A stretch of DNA of 64,000 bases from Sphingomonas echinoides ATCC 14820. Lineage in GTDB: Bacteria > Pseudomonadota > Alphaproteobacteria > Sphingomonadales > Sphingomonadaceae. The translations under genes were made by a program, and so were the position numbers. The notes under the pieces are model-generated. The model made no database searches. It was given only the letters and a program-made list of their open reading frames with translations, and was not told where the DNA came from. Shown here in pieces: positions 17,601-25,533 of the stretch. How positions within the stretch are numbered: position 1 is the stretch's first letter; each line of letters opens with the position of its first letter. The stretch spans positions 1,627,536-1,691,535 of the forward strand of contig NZ_JH584235.1 of the NCBI RefSeq assembly GCF_000241465.1, written 5' to 3'.

Positions 17601-18905
17601 ATGCACCGGCGTTTTCACCGTTTGCCCGGAGGCTCGGCTCCCCGAAATATAGAGTGCGTTCGAGGTTCCCAACGCTTCGACGCGTCCGGCAATGTCGATC
17701 GTCACCGTATCGTTGCCGACAGCCGAATAGGCATTGACGAAGATCGCACGCGAAGCGCCCCGGCTGGTGACCTTCCCCGTCGCGCCGATCGTGATGCTGT
17801 CGCCGACGCCGGCCAGGATGCCCGTCGCCTTCTGCGTGCTGATCGTGCCATCGACGATGATCGTCGAATGGCTCGTGCCGGTCGTCGAATAGGTGCTGAT
17901 GCCGGTGGCGCCACTGCCGCCATTGCCGAGTGCCGATGTGTTGCCTGTCGTGATGCTGCCGGTCGACAGCAGGTGCACGGTCGAATTGACGCCGACCTCG
18001 ACGGCGACGCCCCCGGACGAATTGGTGATCGCGGTGTCGCCGAGAGACGTGATCGCGCCACCGATCGTGACGTTGGCGTTGGCGCCGAGCTGGATTGCCC
18101 GGCCGATGCCGTGGAGGCTGATCGACGAGCCGGCTGCGGTCACGACAGTGACGCCGGTCTTGCCGAAGCCGTCGATCGGGTTGGACGTGTCGCCCGACAG
18201 CGTCCCGATCGATCCGGTGGCGCCGATCGTCAGCATGTCGCCATTGCCGACCGAGATGCCTTGGCCGCTGGTCCCGGTCGCGCTGATCCTGCCGTCGATG
18301 ACATAGACATTGCCGCCAGCACGACCATCGATCGCCCGGTTGTTGGCGGTGCCGTTGGTGGTGATGGCGCCGGTCTGGCCGACCGTCACCGTCGCGCCGG
18401 CCAGACCGGTGGCATTGCCGCCCTGGGTAGGGCCGGTGATGCCGCCCTGACTCTGTATCAGGCCGTCGACGATGACGGTAGAACCGTCGCCCAGAAGCAG
18501 CGCCGAATTGTTCGGCAGCGCCGGGTTGCCGGTCGTCGTATTGGCTTCGAGATGGACATGCGTCTGCTTGCCGAGCCAGATCGACGGGCCACTCGCCGGC
18601 ACGATCGACCCGCCGATCGCTAGATCGAGCGTCACCTGATCGCTGCTTGCCGCGATCACGCCCGTGGTGCTCGCGCCGGTGCACGCAACATTGGCCCCGG
18701 TCGCAGGAGCGGTGTTGGAGCAATCCGCGTGGGCGGCATTCGCCGTCAGCATTGCCGCGATCGATCCGGAGGCCTGTAGAACTATGCGCAAGGTCCGCTT
18801 TGCGCCGACTTTTCTGGTCCGATTTGAATCCAGATCACTACTACACGGCAAAGCTGCCGCATTATTCGTGCCTCGAGTTGCTGGTTTCATAAAATATAAA
18901 TGCAT
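14616..18905 (-). CDS. Type V autotransporter adhesin-like protein, 1429 aa
   Basis: Large type Va autotransporter. An extended signal region (residues 1-60) ends with AANAHA-like sequence TANAAHA before DC, and the long N-region may slow export. Residues 60-1130 form a Gly/Thr/Ser/Asn-rich passenger of beta-helix type with passenger-associated repeats such as LILTGTNTYSGGTTINAGTL and a second TFTGETRIEAGTL-like unit. The last 280 residues form the outer-membrane barrel (AQGYGNWGRSNGDG, then alternating strands) and end in GLQLTF with the C-terminal phenylalanine required by BAM. AAGGGG nine bases before the ATG at 18905 supports that start. No protease triad was seen, so adhesion or aggregation is the likely role. 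Confidence 0.9.
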   Translation of the reverse strand: MHLYFMKPATRGTNNAAALPCSSDLDSNRTRKVGAKRTLRIVLQASGSIAAMLTANAAHADCSNTAPATGANVACTGASTTGVIAASSDQVTLDLAIGGSIVPASGPSIWLGKQTHVHLEANTTTGNPALPNNSALLLGDGSTVIVDGLIQSQGGITGPTQGGNATGLAGATVTVGQTGAITTNGTANNRAIDGRAGGNVYVIDGRISATGTSGQGISVGNGDMLTIGATGSIGTLSGDTSNPIDGFGKTGVTVVTAAGSSISLHGIGRAIQLGANANVTIGGAITSLGDTAITNSSGGVAVEVGVNSTVHLLSTGSITTGNTSALGNGGSGATGISTYSTTGTSHSTIIVDGTISTQKATGILAGVGDSITIGATGKVTSRGASRAIFVNAYSAVGNDTVTIDIAGRVEALGTSNALYISGSRASGQTVKTPVHANVTIEQGGSLFSQSGVTYGQDPGSSVYPEVIDNLVVAGTIQRGTPGVAINLGDGADTITLLPTFVIGGSIDGGINSGGPSVIDTFALDGAAGTAGVFDFGVNALANFGAARKQGAGVWALNGVSGAGLTGTFSVNAGTLLVNGTLSNASVAVASGGSLGGAGQIVNAVSIADGATLVGMTGQTLTMGQLTLSGGSIVNATLGAPGGAGLFNVGGNLTLDGTLNVTGAGGFGAGVYRLFDYGGTLTDNGLAIGSVPMGTNIADLTVQTSVANQINVVVTSGPGPIQFWNGATTAPTGTIVGGSGTWSAGPTANWTNAAGARSDRWLGNFAVFQGGRGAANGTVTIDDSLGAVSAKGVQFIGTGWTVAGDALTLAGDGGATTIRVGDGSAAGAGDSGTVGATLTGASRLVKDDLGTLILTGTNTYSGGTTINAGTLQLGNGGTTGTVTGDIVDNGTLAFSRSDAVTFGAAIGGTGLVRKLGSNMLTLAGDSSAFTGETRIEAGTLSVGGRLGGLLTIASGGRLQGTGTVGSVTVASGATIAPGNSIGTLNTGAITFGAGSIYEVEVDAAGNGDRIASSGVATINGGTVRVLAGAGNYARGTNYTILTASGGVTGSGFSGVTSNLAFLTPTLTQGANSVILTLTRNDIDFAAIGGSFNERSSGHALDAIGSGTIYNAVVQLDAPTARAAFDALSGEVHASVRTAMIENSRLPREAVLRALAADGTDGARSWAQGYGNWGRSNGDGNAARLDRDAAGFVIGLDAALGANWRLGVAGGYTRTDLRIPARASAANADQVQVLAYAGAAYGPVRIRIGGGYAHAAIATARSAGFPGFSDSPSASYDGSVVQGFGELAYDLNAGRGSIEPFAGVNAANARTGGFTERGGAAALTGDRASETIVQSVVGLRASTAATAPVSFNALIAWTHDYGNLTPQSMLRFAGQASFPIAGTPLARDGASVDLGLTWHVTTRLSLAATYSGVFGDGVRDHAAKGGLQLTF

Positions 18906-18975
18906 TCTCGGCGCCCCTTAATTTGTAAATCAGCGAACGGAGGATCGTTTTCACCGCGATCTTTTCCGATCGTTT

Positions 18976-19596
18976 TTACTGACCCCGCCGCATCGGCGCC
19001 CAGCCATTGCCGTTCCACTGATAAAAACCACCTTGATGCTGCACATAGGTGTGCCCGCCTTGCTGGAACGGCCGATTTTCAGGGGCATTATTCGGCAGCC
19101 AGCGCTTTTCGCCGGTATTTGGATCGATCTGCGCAACATTGCCGCGCACTACATTCTGATCAAAGCGCTCCGCGCTACGGTCCATGCGAGCGCTGTTGGC
19201 GTACATGCCCTGTCGGTAGCTGGAATATCCCTGCTCGCGCGTTCTTTGCGCGCGCTGCTGGCCCGCAAACTGATCTCGCTGGGCTTGCAGGCCGCCGGCC
19301 ACATTAGTGCCGTTGGCGGACATCATTTCAAAATAGGCAAAGCGCTCGAAGCTCATGGGTGGTCCACGATATTTAGCGTATTGTTTGCGCACCCATGGAC
19401 CGTAGATTTTCATATAGCGTGCAAATGTCGCCTGCTGCGCCTGCGCCAGGCGATTTTGGTTGCCTGTCGTGATCCGCGCCATGCACGCGTCAAAATCGGG
19501 GCGTCCACCGCAACTCCGATAACTCTGCGCTTGCACCGTTGTGGCAGAAAGCAGGCCTGCCAAACATGCGGATCGAAGTATTATAGAGAAATACAT
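18976..19596 (-). CDS. Secreted hypothetical protein, 206 aa
   Basis: A signal peptide (MYFSIILRSACLAGLLSATTVQA) precedes a mature protein with a Cys pair (SCGGRPDFDACMAR) and then a Gln/Arg/Tyr-rich helical middle part. The C-terminus is aromatic and Gly-rich (GGHTYVQHQGGFYQWNGNGW), resembling short repeats that coat or bind surfaces. GGAG nine bases before the ATG supports the start. It lies 52 bases downstream of the JmjC-like dioxygenase gene on the same strand, at the tail of the type XI secretion operon, so it could be expressed with that system. Function unknown. Confidence 0.7.
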   Translation of the reverse strand: MYFSIILRSACLAGLLSATTVQAQSYRSCGGRPDFDACMARITTGNQNRLAQAQQATFARYMKIYGPWVRKQYAKYRGPPMSFERFAYFEMMSANGTNVAGGLQAQRDQFAGQQRAQRTREQGYSSYRQGMYANSARMDRSAERFDQNVVRGNVAQIDPNTGEKRWLPNNAPENRPFQQGGHTYVQHQGGFYQWNGNGWAPMRRGQ

Positions 19597-19648
19597 AGTT
19601 GTTACTCCGTTCGTATTTTCGTAATTCAGAAATATAGTTGGATGCCGG

Positions 19649-21304
19649 CTAAGTCGGATAGGTAGAATGCGCGTCGTTCGGCCAAACGAAATTGGTGTGG
19701 GTGATCGAAACGCTGAAATCGAGCGCCGTTACCTGATGCCACCAGCCGACGGGCAGAAAGAGTGCATCGCCAGGCTCCAGGATAATCTCATGCAATGTGA
19801 CGCCTTGCAGCAGCGGGAAGCGTTCAAAATCGAGATCTGATCTTTGGAGGTCGATAATTTCGCTGAAGACATGGTGATCGTTGTACAGTCGCCAAGTGTC
19901 GCTCGGTGCCGCCATGATCACACGCTTGCGCCCAGTGATCTGGAGCAGAAGATTATTGGTGAGGTCATGATGGAGCGGCGTGAAGGTGTCCGCAGGGCCG
20001 ATCCACATCATGCCACGCGCATTTTCAGCGAGAGGATCGATTATGCCTTCGATCATGCCAAGGTCGTCGTGGAGGATCGAAAGTGCATCGCGATTGGACG
20101 CAGAATTATAAGCAGTGACGTATAAATCATTGCCGGCGCCAGAACACATGATCTGATCAACGAATGCGCTGAACGGAAGAGTCTGTTTGTGTGCGTCTTT
20201 GTAGCGCTCAAACTGAGGGTCGGATGTGCGGCCGACCTGCGCTTCGATCAGCGCATCGCCGATTTTTGTGCGCAGATAGGTCGGGGACCAGAGCTTATGC
20301 GCTGGCCATTCCGCGACCGCGTTGGCCAGCACAACGGGATGATTGCGTGCGTAATATTCATCGAGGAACATTTGCCCCGTCACGCCCTCTTTGCGGAAGA
20401 TGCCGCTGGCGGCCGGTGACAACCCACGAAGTTCCGCCTGGGTGCGGATCATCCAATCACATTTGCTCAGCGCGACTGTGGGTGCATCGGGAGCGGGCGC
20501 GGCAGCAGTTTGTTGCCCTCGCGCCGAATGCGCGACGGGGCATTTCGGGGAGGCGTAACCGGCGGCGGCCGTCGAGTCGAAGTCGCCAATGCGCAACTTG
20601 GATTTGTGATCATCGACCTGCGCTTCACCGTTAGCGTCTACGCCACGATAATAGAGCTTCTGCCATTTATCGGAGGGTTTTGAAGGAGGATGAGCAGCGA
20701 CATCGGCTTGAAAGGCGTCGCGCGACTGGCTCCACTCCTGATACTGCGCCTTGAGTTCCGGCGCGGCCTCAATCGATTGGAAATGGGGCTGAACCGCCTC
20801 GATCAACTGCCGCTGAACCGGGAAGAAGAAGCAGAACGGCTCATTTTCCTCAAATCGTACCGGGTGATTGGCACGAGTGAACCGCCAGTTCATTGTAAAG
20901 GAATAAGGCGACCAATCCGTCTCGATAATTCCGCTTAACGGGGCGATGCCGTCTTTCGCGATATTCGGGCACCCACCGACCCACAGGTTCCAACCAGGGG
21001 GTGTCCGCATGATCCCTTCGACATGAAACGTTAGTGTCGCTTGACCAAACAAGGCCACCGGAACAATCGGATGCGCTGTTCCCTCATCGACTCGAATGGC
21101 GACGTCATCCGGATTTGGGCCGCCATTCCACACTGCTTCAAAGCCGCAGGGGCTCAGAATCTCCCAGCCATGCGCATTCGCGATGCTCAGCGGCAGGCAG
21201 CGATAGGCAAACGATTCAACTGAATTGTCCATCCAGTCACGGCGCGAATTAGCCGACCGAATACGGGGCGCCCAATTCGGGAATAGATAGCAGATTAAGT
21301 CCAC
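19649..21304 (-). CDS. DUF6065 - cupin_8 (JmjC-like) Fe(II)/2OG dioxygenase fusion, 551 aa
   Basis: Two domains. Residues 1-210 match the DUF6065 type (RRDWMDNSVESFAYRCLPL, IANAHGWEILSPCGFEAVW). Residues 285-551 form a JmjC/cupin_8 domain. Iron ligands are visible in TPLHHDLTNN (H445, D447) and WWHQVTAL (H523), and K460 in the GRKR strand is in the position of the 2-oxoglutarate contact. Relatives hydroxylate protein side chains or small molecules. It starts with GTG behind GGGAGG, 19 bases after the Slam gene, so it belongs to the cargo-Slam operon. A role in modifying the exported cargo is an attractive but untested inference. Confidence 0.8.
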   Translation of the reverse strand: MDLICYLFPNWAPRIRSANSRRDWMDNSVESFAYRCLPLSIANAHGWEILSPCGFEAVWNGGPNPDDVAIRVDEGTAHPIVPVALFGQATLTFHVEGIMRTPPGWNLWVGGCPNIAKDGIAPLSGIIETDWSPYSFTMNWRFTRANHPVRFEENEPFCFFFPVQRQLIEAVQPHFQSIEAAPELKAQYQEWSQSRDAFQADVAAHPPSKPSDKWQKLYYRGVDANGEAQVDDHKSKLRIGDFDSTAAAGYASPKCPVAHSARGQQTAAAPAPDAPTVALSKCDWMIRTQAELRGLSPAASGIFRKEGVTGQMFLDEYYARNHPVVLANAVAEWPAHKLWSPTYLRTKIGDALIEAQVGRTSDPQFERYKDAHKQTLPFSAFVDQIMCSGAGNDLYVTAYNSASNRDALSILHDDLGMIEGIIDPLAENARGMMWIGPADTFTPLHHDLTNNLLLQITGRKRVIMAAPSDTWRLYNDHHVFSEIIDLQRSDLDFERFPLLQGVTLHEIILEPGDALFLPVGWWHQVTALDFSVSITHTNFVWPNDAHSTYPT

Positions 21305-21323
21305 ATAACCTCCCTACAGATGC

Positions 21324-22670
21324 CTAAAATACCCGCGTCAAACCCATTTCAACACGTGTGCGATTAAAAGTGTAAAGCGAAATATTGCTTCGGTTACTGG
21401 CATATGAGACTATTACTCGAGGCGTGAAGCCAAAATAATCAATCCGCCTGTTAAGGATTGCCAGCTGAGCCGCCACCAATCGATCATTACGCACGACTCC
21501 GAAGGCGGCCAATGGGGCATCGTATTTTGTGCGCGCGTAACTTGGCTGAACAGACGCAGAAAATCCGCCCGAAAAATCATGATAAGCTGTAAAGCTGACC
21601 AGACTCGATCGATTTGCATAACTTGCAATAGCGGCCGTTTGGCGGCTTTCTGATATGTATGTCTTTATAACCGTGCTCGAGTTTGGCGTATAGAAGCCGC
21701 CCAGTGACAACGTTGTTCCTAGACCGCTTTGCAATGGGTTCAGGGGATAGTTGGTGTGCTGGCGCGACGCGCCATACTGAAGCCCAAAGCGAGCGTTCAC
21801 GTAGTAGGTGGCATCAATACCTCCACCGAGCGTGTCGCTATAGACCGCGCCACCATACCAGCGCCGCGCGGCAAATCCTTGCAAGCTGACATCCCAGCGC
21901 CGCAGAACAATGCGTGGGCCCGCGCTCGTCGACAATGTCATATCGTTGAATGCACCGTCGACGTATTGGGAACGGTGGAGCTGACCGGCGAACAAGAACT
22001 TGATCTTGCCGGTCACCGGTTGTGCCCATTGCCCGCCTACATCAAGCGCAAGGCCAACCCCGCTGTGCTTCTGCGCTGCTTGCGACAATTGAAACGGTAA
22101 GCCGTATAAATTGACGGAATCAATTGCTGGGCCAGCATTCAAATTTGAGTCCGGGGCAAAGGCAATTGAGAAGTTATAGGTGAATTTCCGTAGCTGTCTG
22201 ATCCGGGCAAGAAAGCGGTTGATATTTATCTGGATCCCCGGCTCCAATTTTCCGGCACTCGCAAAACGAAATTGGCGCTCCGCATTGTCGTAATCATGCG
22301 CAAGAAAGAATGCTCTCGCCAGTTCCAACCGCACGCGCGCTGCCTTGGGATGGCGCACCAGCATTCTACGCAGCCTGCGAATTTCTGCCGGGTAATCCTT
22401 GTCTTGTAGATCAAGCATCGCCAGCAAAAATTGCGTTTGCGGTTCGTCCGGATCGGACTTTTCCGCGCGCAGCAGTACTTTGCGGGCGTCATCGAAATCA
22501 CCATGCTGCATCAGCAGTGCCGCTGCCTCATTATCTGATACGGTTTGGTGTATGACGGTTGGCTTTTGGCCAACCGTCTGTGCACCAACATGCAGACAAA
22601 ATGCAAAACATCCTACAGTCACGAACAAAATCGACCGAAAACAGTGGGTGAGGCGAATAATCACCGCCAA
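21324..22670 (-). CDS. Slam-type outer-membrane translocator (type XI secretion), 448 aa
   Basis: Surface lipoprotein assembly modulator family (DUF560). A signal peptide (ILFVTVGCFAFCLHVGA) is followed by a periplasmic TPR-like helical domain (residues 40-160: DNEAAALLMQHGDFDDARKV, RLRRMLVRHPKAARVRLELA). A 14-strand-type barrel then begins with the family signature FTYNFSIAFAPDSNLNAGP and ends in MGLTRVF with terminal Phe. Slam proteins move TbpB-like or hemophilin-like cargo across the outer membrane. The predicted cargo gene ends only 6 bases upstream, as in known Slam pairs. The start is TTG at 22670 or GTG at 22664; both follow AAAGAGAA. Confidence 0.85.
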   Translation of the reverse strand: MAVIIRLTHCFRSILFVTVGCFAFCLHVGAQTVGQKPTVIHQTVSDNEAAALLMQHGDFDDARKVLLRAEKSDPDEPQTQFLLAMLDLQDKDYPAEIRRLRRMLVRHPKAARVRLELARAFFLAHDYDNAERQFRFASAGKLEPGIQININRFLARIRQLRKFTYNFSIAFAPDSNLNAGPAIDSVNLYGLPFQLSQAAQKHSGVGLALDVGGQWAQPVTGKIKFLFAGQLHRSQYVDGAFNDMTLSTSAGPRIVLRRWDVSLQGFAARRWYGGAVYSDTLGGGIDATYYVNARFGLQYGASRQHTNYPLNPLQSGLGTTLSLGGFYTPNSSTVIKTYISESRQTAAIASYANRSSLVSFTAYHDFSGGFSASVQPSYARTKYDAPLAAFGVVRNDRLVAAQLAILNRRIDYFGFTPRVIVSYASNRSNISLYTFNRTRVEMGLTRVF

Positions 22671-22676
22671 TTCTCT

Positions 22677-24230
22677 TTACGGCAATACAATCACGTTGCT
22701 TTTGCTGATTGTCGTGATCGTACCCAGCGCCGCGCTTTTGCCGTCACTCAAAGTCCAGATGAGTCCGATTTGGTCGGCAGTTGGGCCGTAGAAGCCGCCT
22801 TTAATCGTGCCTGTTGCCCCGGGGCCGATGGATGTCAGGTTGGCAGGGTTGCTGGTAACGGATGACGTGCCGGAAATGGTGTTACCCGAGATCGAACCGG
22901 TCATAGCAACATTGTTCCAGGGGAGTTTTGCGAAGATCTCGCCGTTGCTGTTGTAAGTACCGGTTCCGTATACAGCCACCGTGTTGGTAAGGGTGCCGTT
23001 CACGGTTCCCCCGGCGAAGTCGGCGGTGATATCAATCTGTCCCGCGAGGGCCGCTGAGGGCCCGCCATTGCCGTTGAAGAAGGCACCTAAACCCACCGGC
23101 TGCGCAGCGCTACCTGCGTGGTAAATGGCGCTGCCCGTCGTCGGCATCGCCGATGTCGGCGTTTGATACCCCATAATAAACACGCTGACATTGCCGGAGG
23201 CATTGATTGTGTCTTTAGTAGCGACCGTCGGAACATTGGTTACAGTCCAACTGCCCGATGCCAGCCAGCCCAATGAGGAGATGCTTATCTCCAAATATTT
23301 TCCTGCGCTCGCTCCACTTGTGATCGGAACCGAGCCAGACGACACATTGGGATCAACTGCCTTGGTCAGGTCGTAAGTCTGGTTGACGCCTAGGCTTGGG
23401 ATGCTGATTGAGAGAACCGAATTCTCGATCGGCCCGGGCTGTGGCGAGACAATCGAGATTGTCGCGCCCTGCGCATTGGTGGCGGCATCCGCACCATAAC
23501 TCGCCGCGCCGCCCTGCGCATGGCCGTTTGCGTCGAGTGTCTGCCCACTTGAGGAAAATGCGAGAGCTGATTGCGTGAGCGCAAACGTCGTACCGGCAGG
23601 GGCTGGCCTGGCTGGAATATTACCTGGCTGATCAACTTGATTGGGGTAACGTTGCTGGCCATCCGAGAAATTATAGCCGGCTGAGGTAGCGGTTTGGTAC
23701 CCAGCAGCGGGTGTCGTGGGCACCGTGGTACCAACCGTACCGGGCGCGGGAGGCCCGGAGAACGTGGTTGTCGTGGGCGGCGGGGTTGGCGTCGGCGTGG
23801 GAGTCGGCGTCGGGGTTGGCGTCGGCGTGGGAGTCGGCGTCGGGGTTGGCGTCGGCGTGGGAGCCGGCGTCGGTGTCGGGGTTGGTGTCGGGGTTGGTGT
23901 CGGGGTCGGCGTCGGCGTCGGCGTGGGAGCCGGCGTCGGTGTCGGGGTTGGCGTCGGTGTCGGGGTCGGGGTTGGCGTCGGCGTTCTCGTCGGGGAATGA
24001 GATGCGAGCGCAATTGCACCACCTGCAATTCCCGCAGCGAAGACAGCAGGCAGGGCAGTGTTCAGATGTAGGCGAGATTTGTGGTGCGGTTTGGTTTTTG
24101 GCTTGGCTTTTGGCGAGACCTGTGTGGTCGGCGTTGACGCGACGTTTTGCGCGAGCACTGGAGCGACCGCGATCGACGCTGCTGTGGCCAGCGTAACGAC
24201 TGTGGCCGACAATTTGAATTGCGCGTACAT
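22677..24230 (-). CDS. Slam-dependent cargo: TbpB-barrel protein with Pro-Thr spacer, 517 aa
   Basis: A signal peptide ([18 protein letters not shown], cleavage near VLAQ) is followed by a basic stretch, a second hydrophobic segment ([16 protein letters not shown], 61-76), and a Pro-Thr repeat of about 70 residues (80-153). A middle beta-rich domain and a C-terminal TbpB_B_D-type barrel complete it ([43 protein letters not shown] and [15 protein letters not shown]). That barrel is the part Slam recognises. No lipobox is present, so the product is either released or held by the second hydrophobic segment. The start at 24230 has AAGGGG eight bases upstream. Family members bind iron or heme carriers; no ligand can be named here. 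Confidence 0.8.
23775..23993. repeat. Low-complexity hexamer repeat coding a Pro-Thr spacer
   Basis: On the plus strand the DNA reads as repeated GGCGTCGGCGTGGGAGTC-type units, which on the minus strand encode alternating Thr-Pro with occasional Ala-Pro in the cargo protein. The array is a coding microsatellite prone to length change by slippage; all units keep the reading frame. It is not a CRISPR array because there are no spacers. Confidence 0.9.
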
Positions 24231-24264
24231 GCTAAACCCCTTGCAAATGCTGAACCGAATTCTT

Positions 24265-24283
24265 CCCGCGATCACTTCGCGGG
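24265..24283. promoter_or_regulatory. Small inverted repeat in the divergent intergenic region
   Basis: CCCGCGA (24265-24271) and TCGCGGG (24277-24283) are perfect inverted arms with a 5-base spacer TCACT. The element lies in the 151-bp gap between the divergent cargo gene (start 24230) and the LuxR-type regulator (start 24382). It may be the regulator's operator or a 5'-leader hairpin of the cargo transcript. Confidence 0.35.
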
Positions 24284-24381
24284 TTTACGTGGGCGGCGCA
24301 TGACCCATTTGCGCTATGATCTGCTGACAATCTCCTCTAACTGCTTCCGCTTCACATTCGGGCGGACACGGGGAGTGGGCC

Positions 24382-25530
24382 ATGAGGGTTAGCGGAACCG
24401 GTGAGGTAAGCGACGAACGACTGATCGACCTGATCTACGATTCGCCTTTTGACGATCGGCTATGGACGCCATTGCTGAGCGAGTTGGCAGATCGCTGCGG
24501 GGCCCATCCGGCCAACATCACGGAACTCAATGTCATCGAGGGGCATGGCGACGGCTTGTCCGTGCGAACCCCGTCTGACACTCTGCAGGTCTATCGTACT
24601 CGGTGGACTCAGGCCAACCCTTTGTTATTGGTGGATAACCTGTTCGATTATTCGGCGGGTTGGACACCGCGCATTTTGCGCGACAACGACTGGATTGATC
24701 GCGACGATTTCGAGCGAAGCGCTTACATGAACGAGTTCCTGATTCCGATCGAGGCATCGTATAATTTAACAATGAGACTATCGCTCGAAGGCCCATGGCT
24801 CACCACGATTGGGTTAGGGCGGCCAAAGCGGAAAGGTCAGTTCGAGACGCGCGACATTGCGGCAATTGCGCCGTTTCACTCCCATCTCATTCGTGCTTCA
24901 CGAGTTCGGCGTCTTGTTGCTCTGCAGCAAAGCCAATTGGATCGGCTGGACGTCCTGCTCGAAGATTCCTCGCATGCGCTGTTCTTCGTTGCTGACGATC
25001 TGAGAGTAATTCGATGCACGGCGGCCGCCGAAGCAATTATTCGGGACAATCCATTATTTCGACTAGTAAATGGCCGACTGCGCGCCACCGTTCCCGCGGC
25101 CAACGCGTCCCTCGAGATGGCGCTGCAAGCAGCATTCCGGTCGGGTCCGCCGCCCGAACCGTTGCTCCTGCAGGGTCTTCGGCCAGACTCCAATCTTAGC
25201 ATAACCATTTCGCGCATGAGCGAACGCATCATGGCCGGATTTTCAACATTCCGCTGCCTGCTCGTTGCGGTCAGTAAGAGTAGTCCGACTCAATCCACTT
25301 CGCATGACATACTCCGCGAGCGCTTCGGCATGACCGGTGCCGAGGCAAGGCTCGCGCTATCCCTCTTGGCGGGAGCAAGCTTGCAGGCGACAGCGGATCA
25401 GAATACAGTATCAATTCACACCATCCGCAATCAATTGAAATCGGTGTTTCACAAGACTGGATGCAGCCGACAGCAGGATTTGATTCGCGCATTGATAGCG
25501 CTCGACTTGCCTTCATGCGCGGACGGCTAG
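24382..25530 (+). CDS. LuxR-type transcriptional regulator, 382 aa
   Basis: DNA-binding regulator. The last 65 residues are a LuxR/GerE helix-turn-helix (FGMTGAEARLALSLLAGASL, then ATADQNTVSIHTIRNQLKS and VFHKTGCSRQQDLI). Residues 1-300 form a sensory region with a PAS-like segment near residue 195-240 (ALFFVADDLRVIRCTAAAEA); no autoinducer-binding signature was seen. No receiver domain, so it is not a classical response regulator. GGGGAG precedes the ATG. It is divergent from the type XI cargo operon and is followed after 3 bases by an amino-acid transporter gene, so it probably controls one or both; that is inference from layout. Confidence 0.85.
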   Translation: MRVSGTGEVSDERLIDLIYDSPFDDRLWTPLLSELADRCGAHPANITELNVIEGHGDGLSVRTPSDTLQVYRTRWTQANPLLLVDNLFDYSAGWTPRILRDNDWIDRDDFERSAYMNEFLIPIEASYNLTMRLSLEGPWLTTIGLGRPKRKGQFETRDIAAIAPFHSHLIRASRVRRLVALQQSQLDRLDVLLEDSSHALFFVADDLRVIRCTAAAEAIIRDNPLFRLVNGRLRATVPAANASLEMALQAAFRSGPPPEPLLLQGLRPDSNLSITISRMSERIMAGFSTFRCLLVAVSKSSPTQSTSHDILRERFGMTGAEARLALSLLAGASLQATADQNTVSIHTIRNQLKSVFHKTGCSRQQDLIRALIALDLPSCADG

Positions 25531-25533
25531 CGA

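Noticed and set aside
23775..23993. Short tandem repeats resembling a repeat array
   Set aside because: Units are contiguous with no spacers and encode Pro-Thr in frame, so this is not CRISPR.
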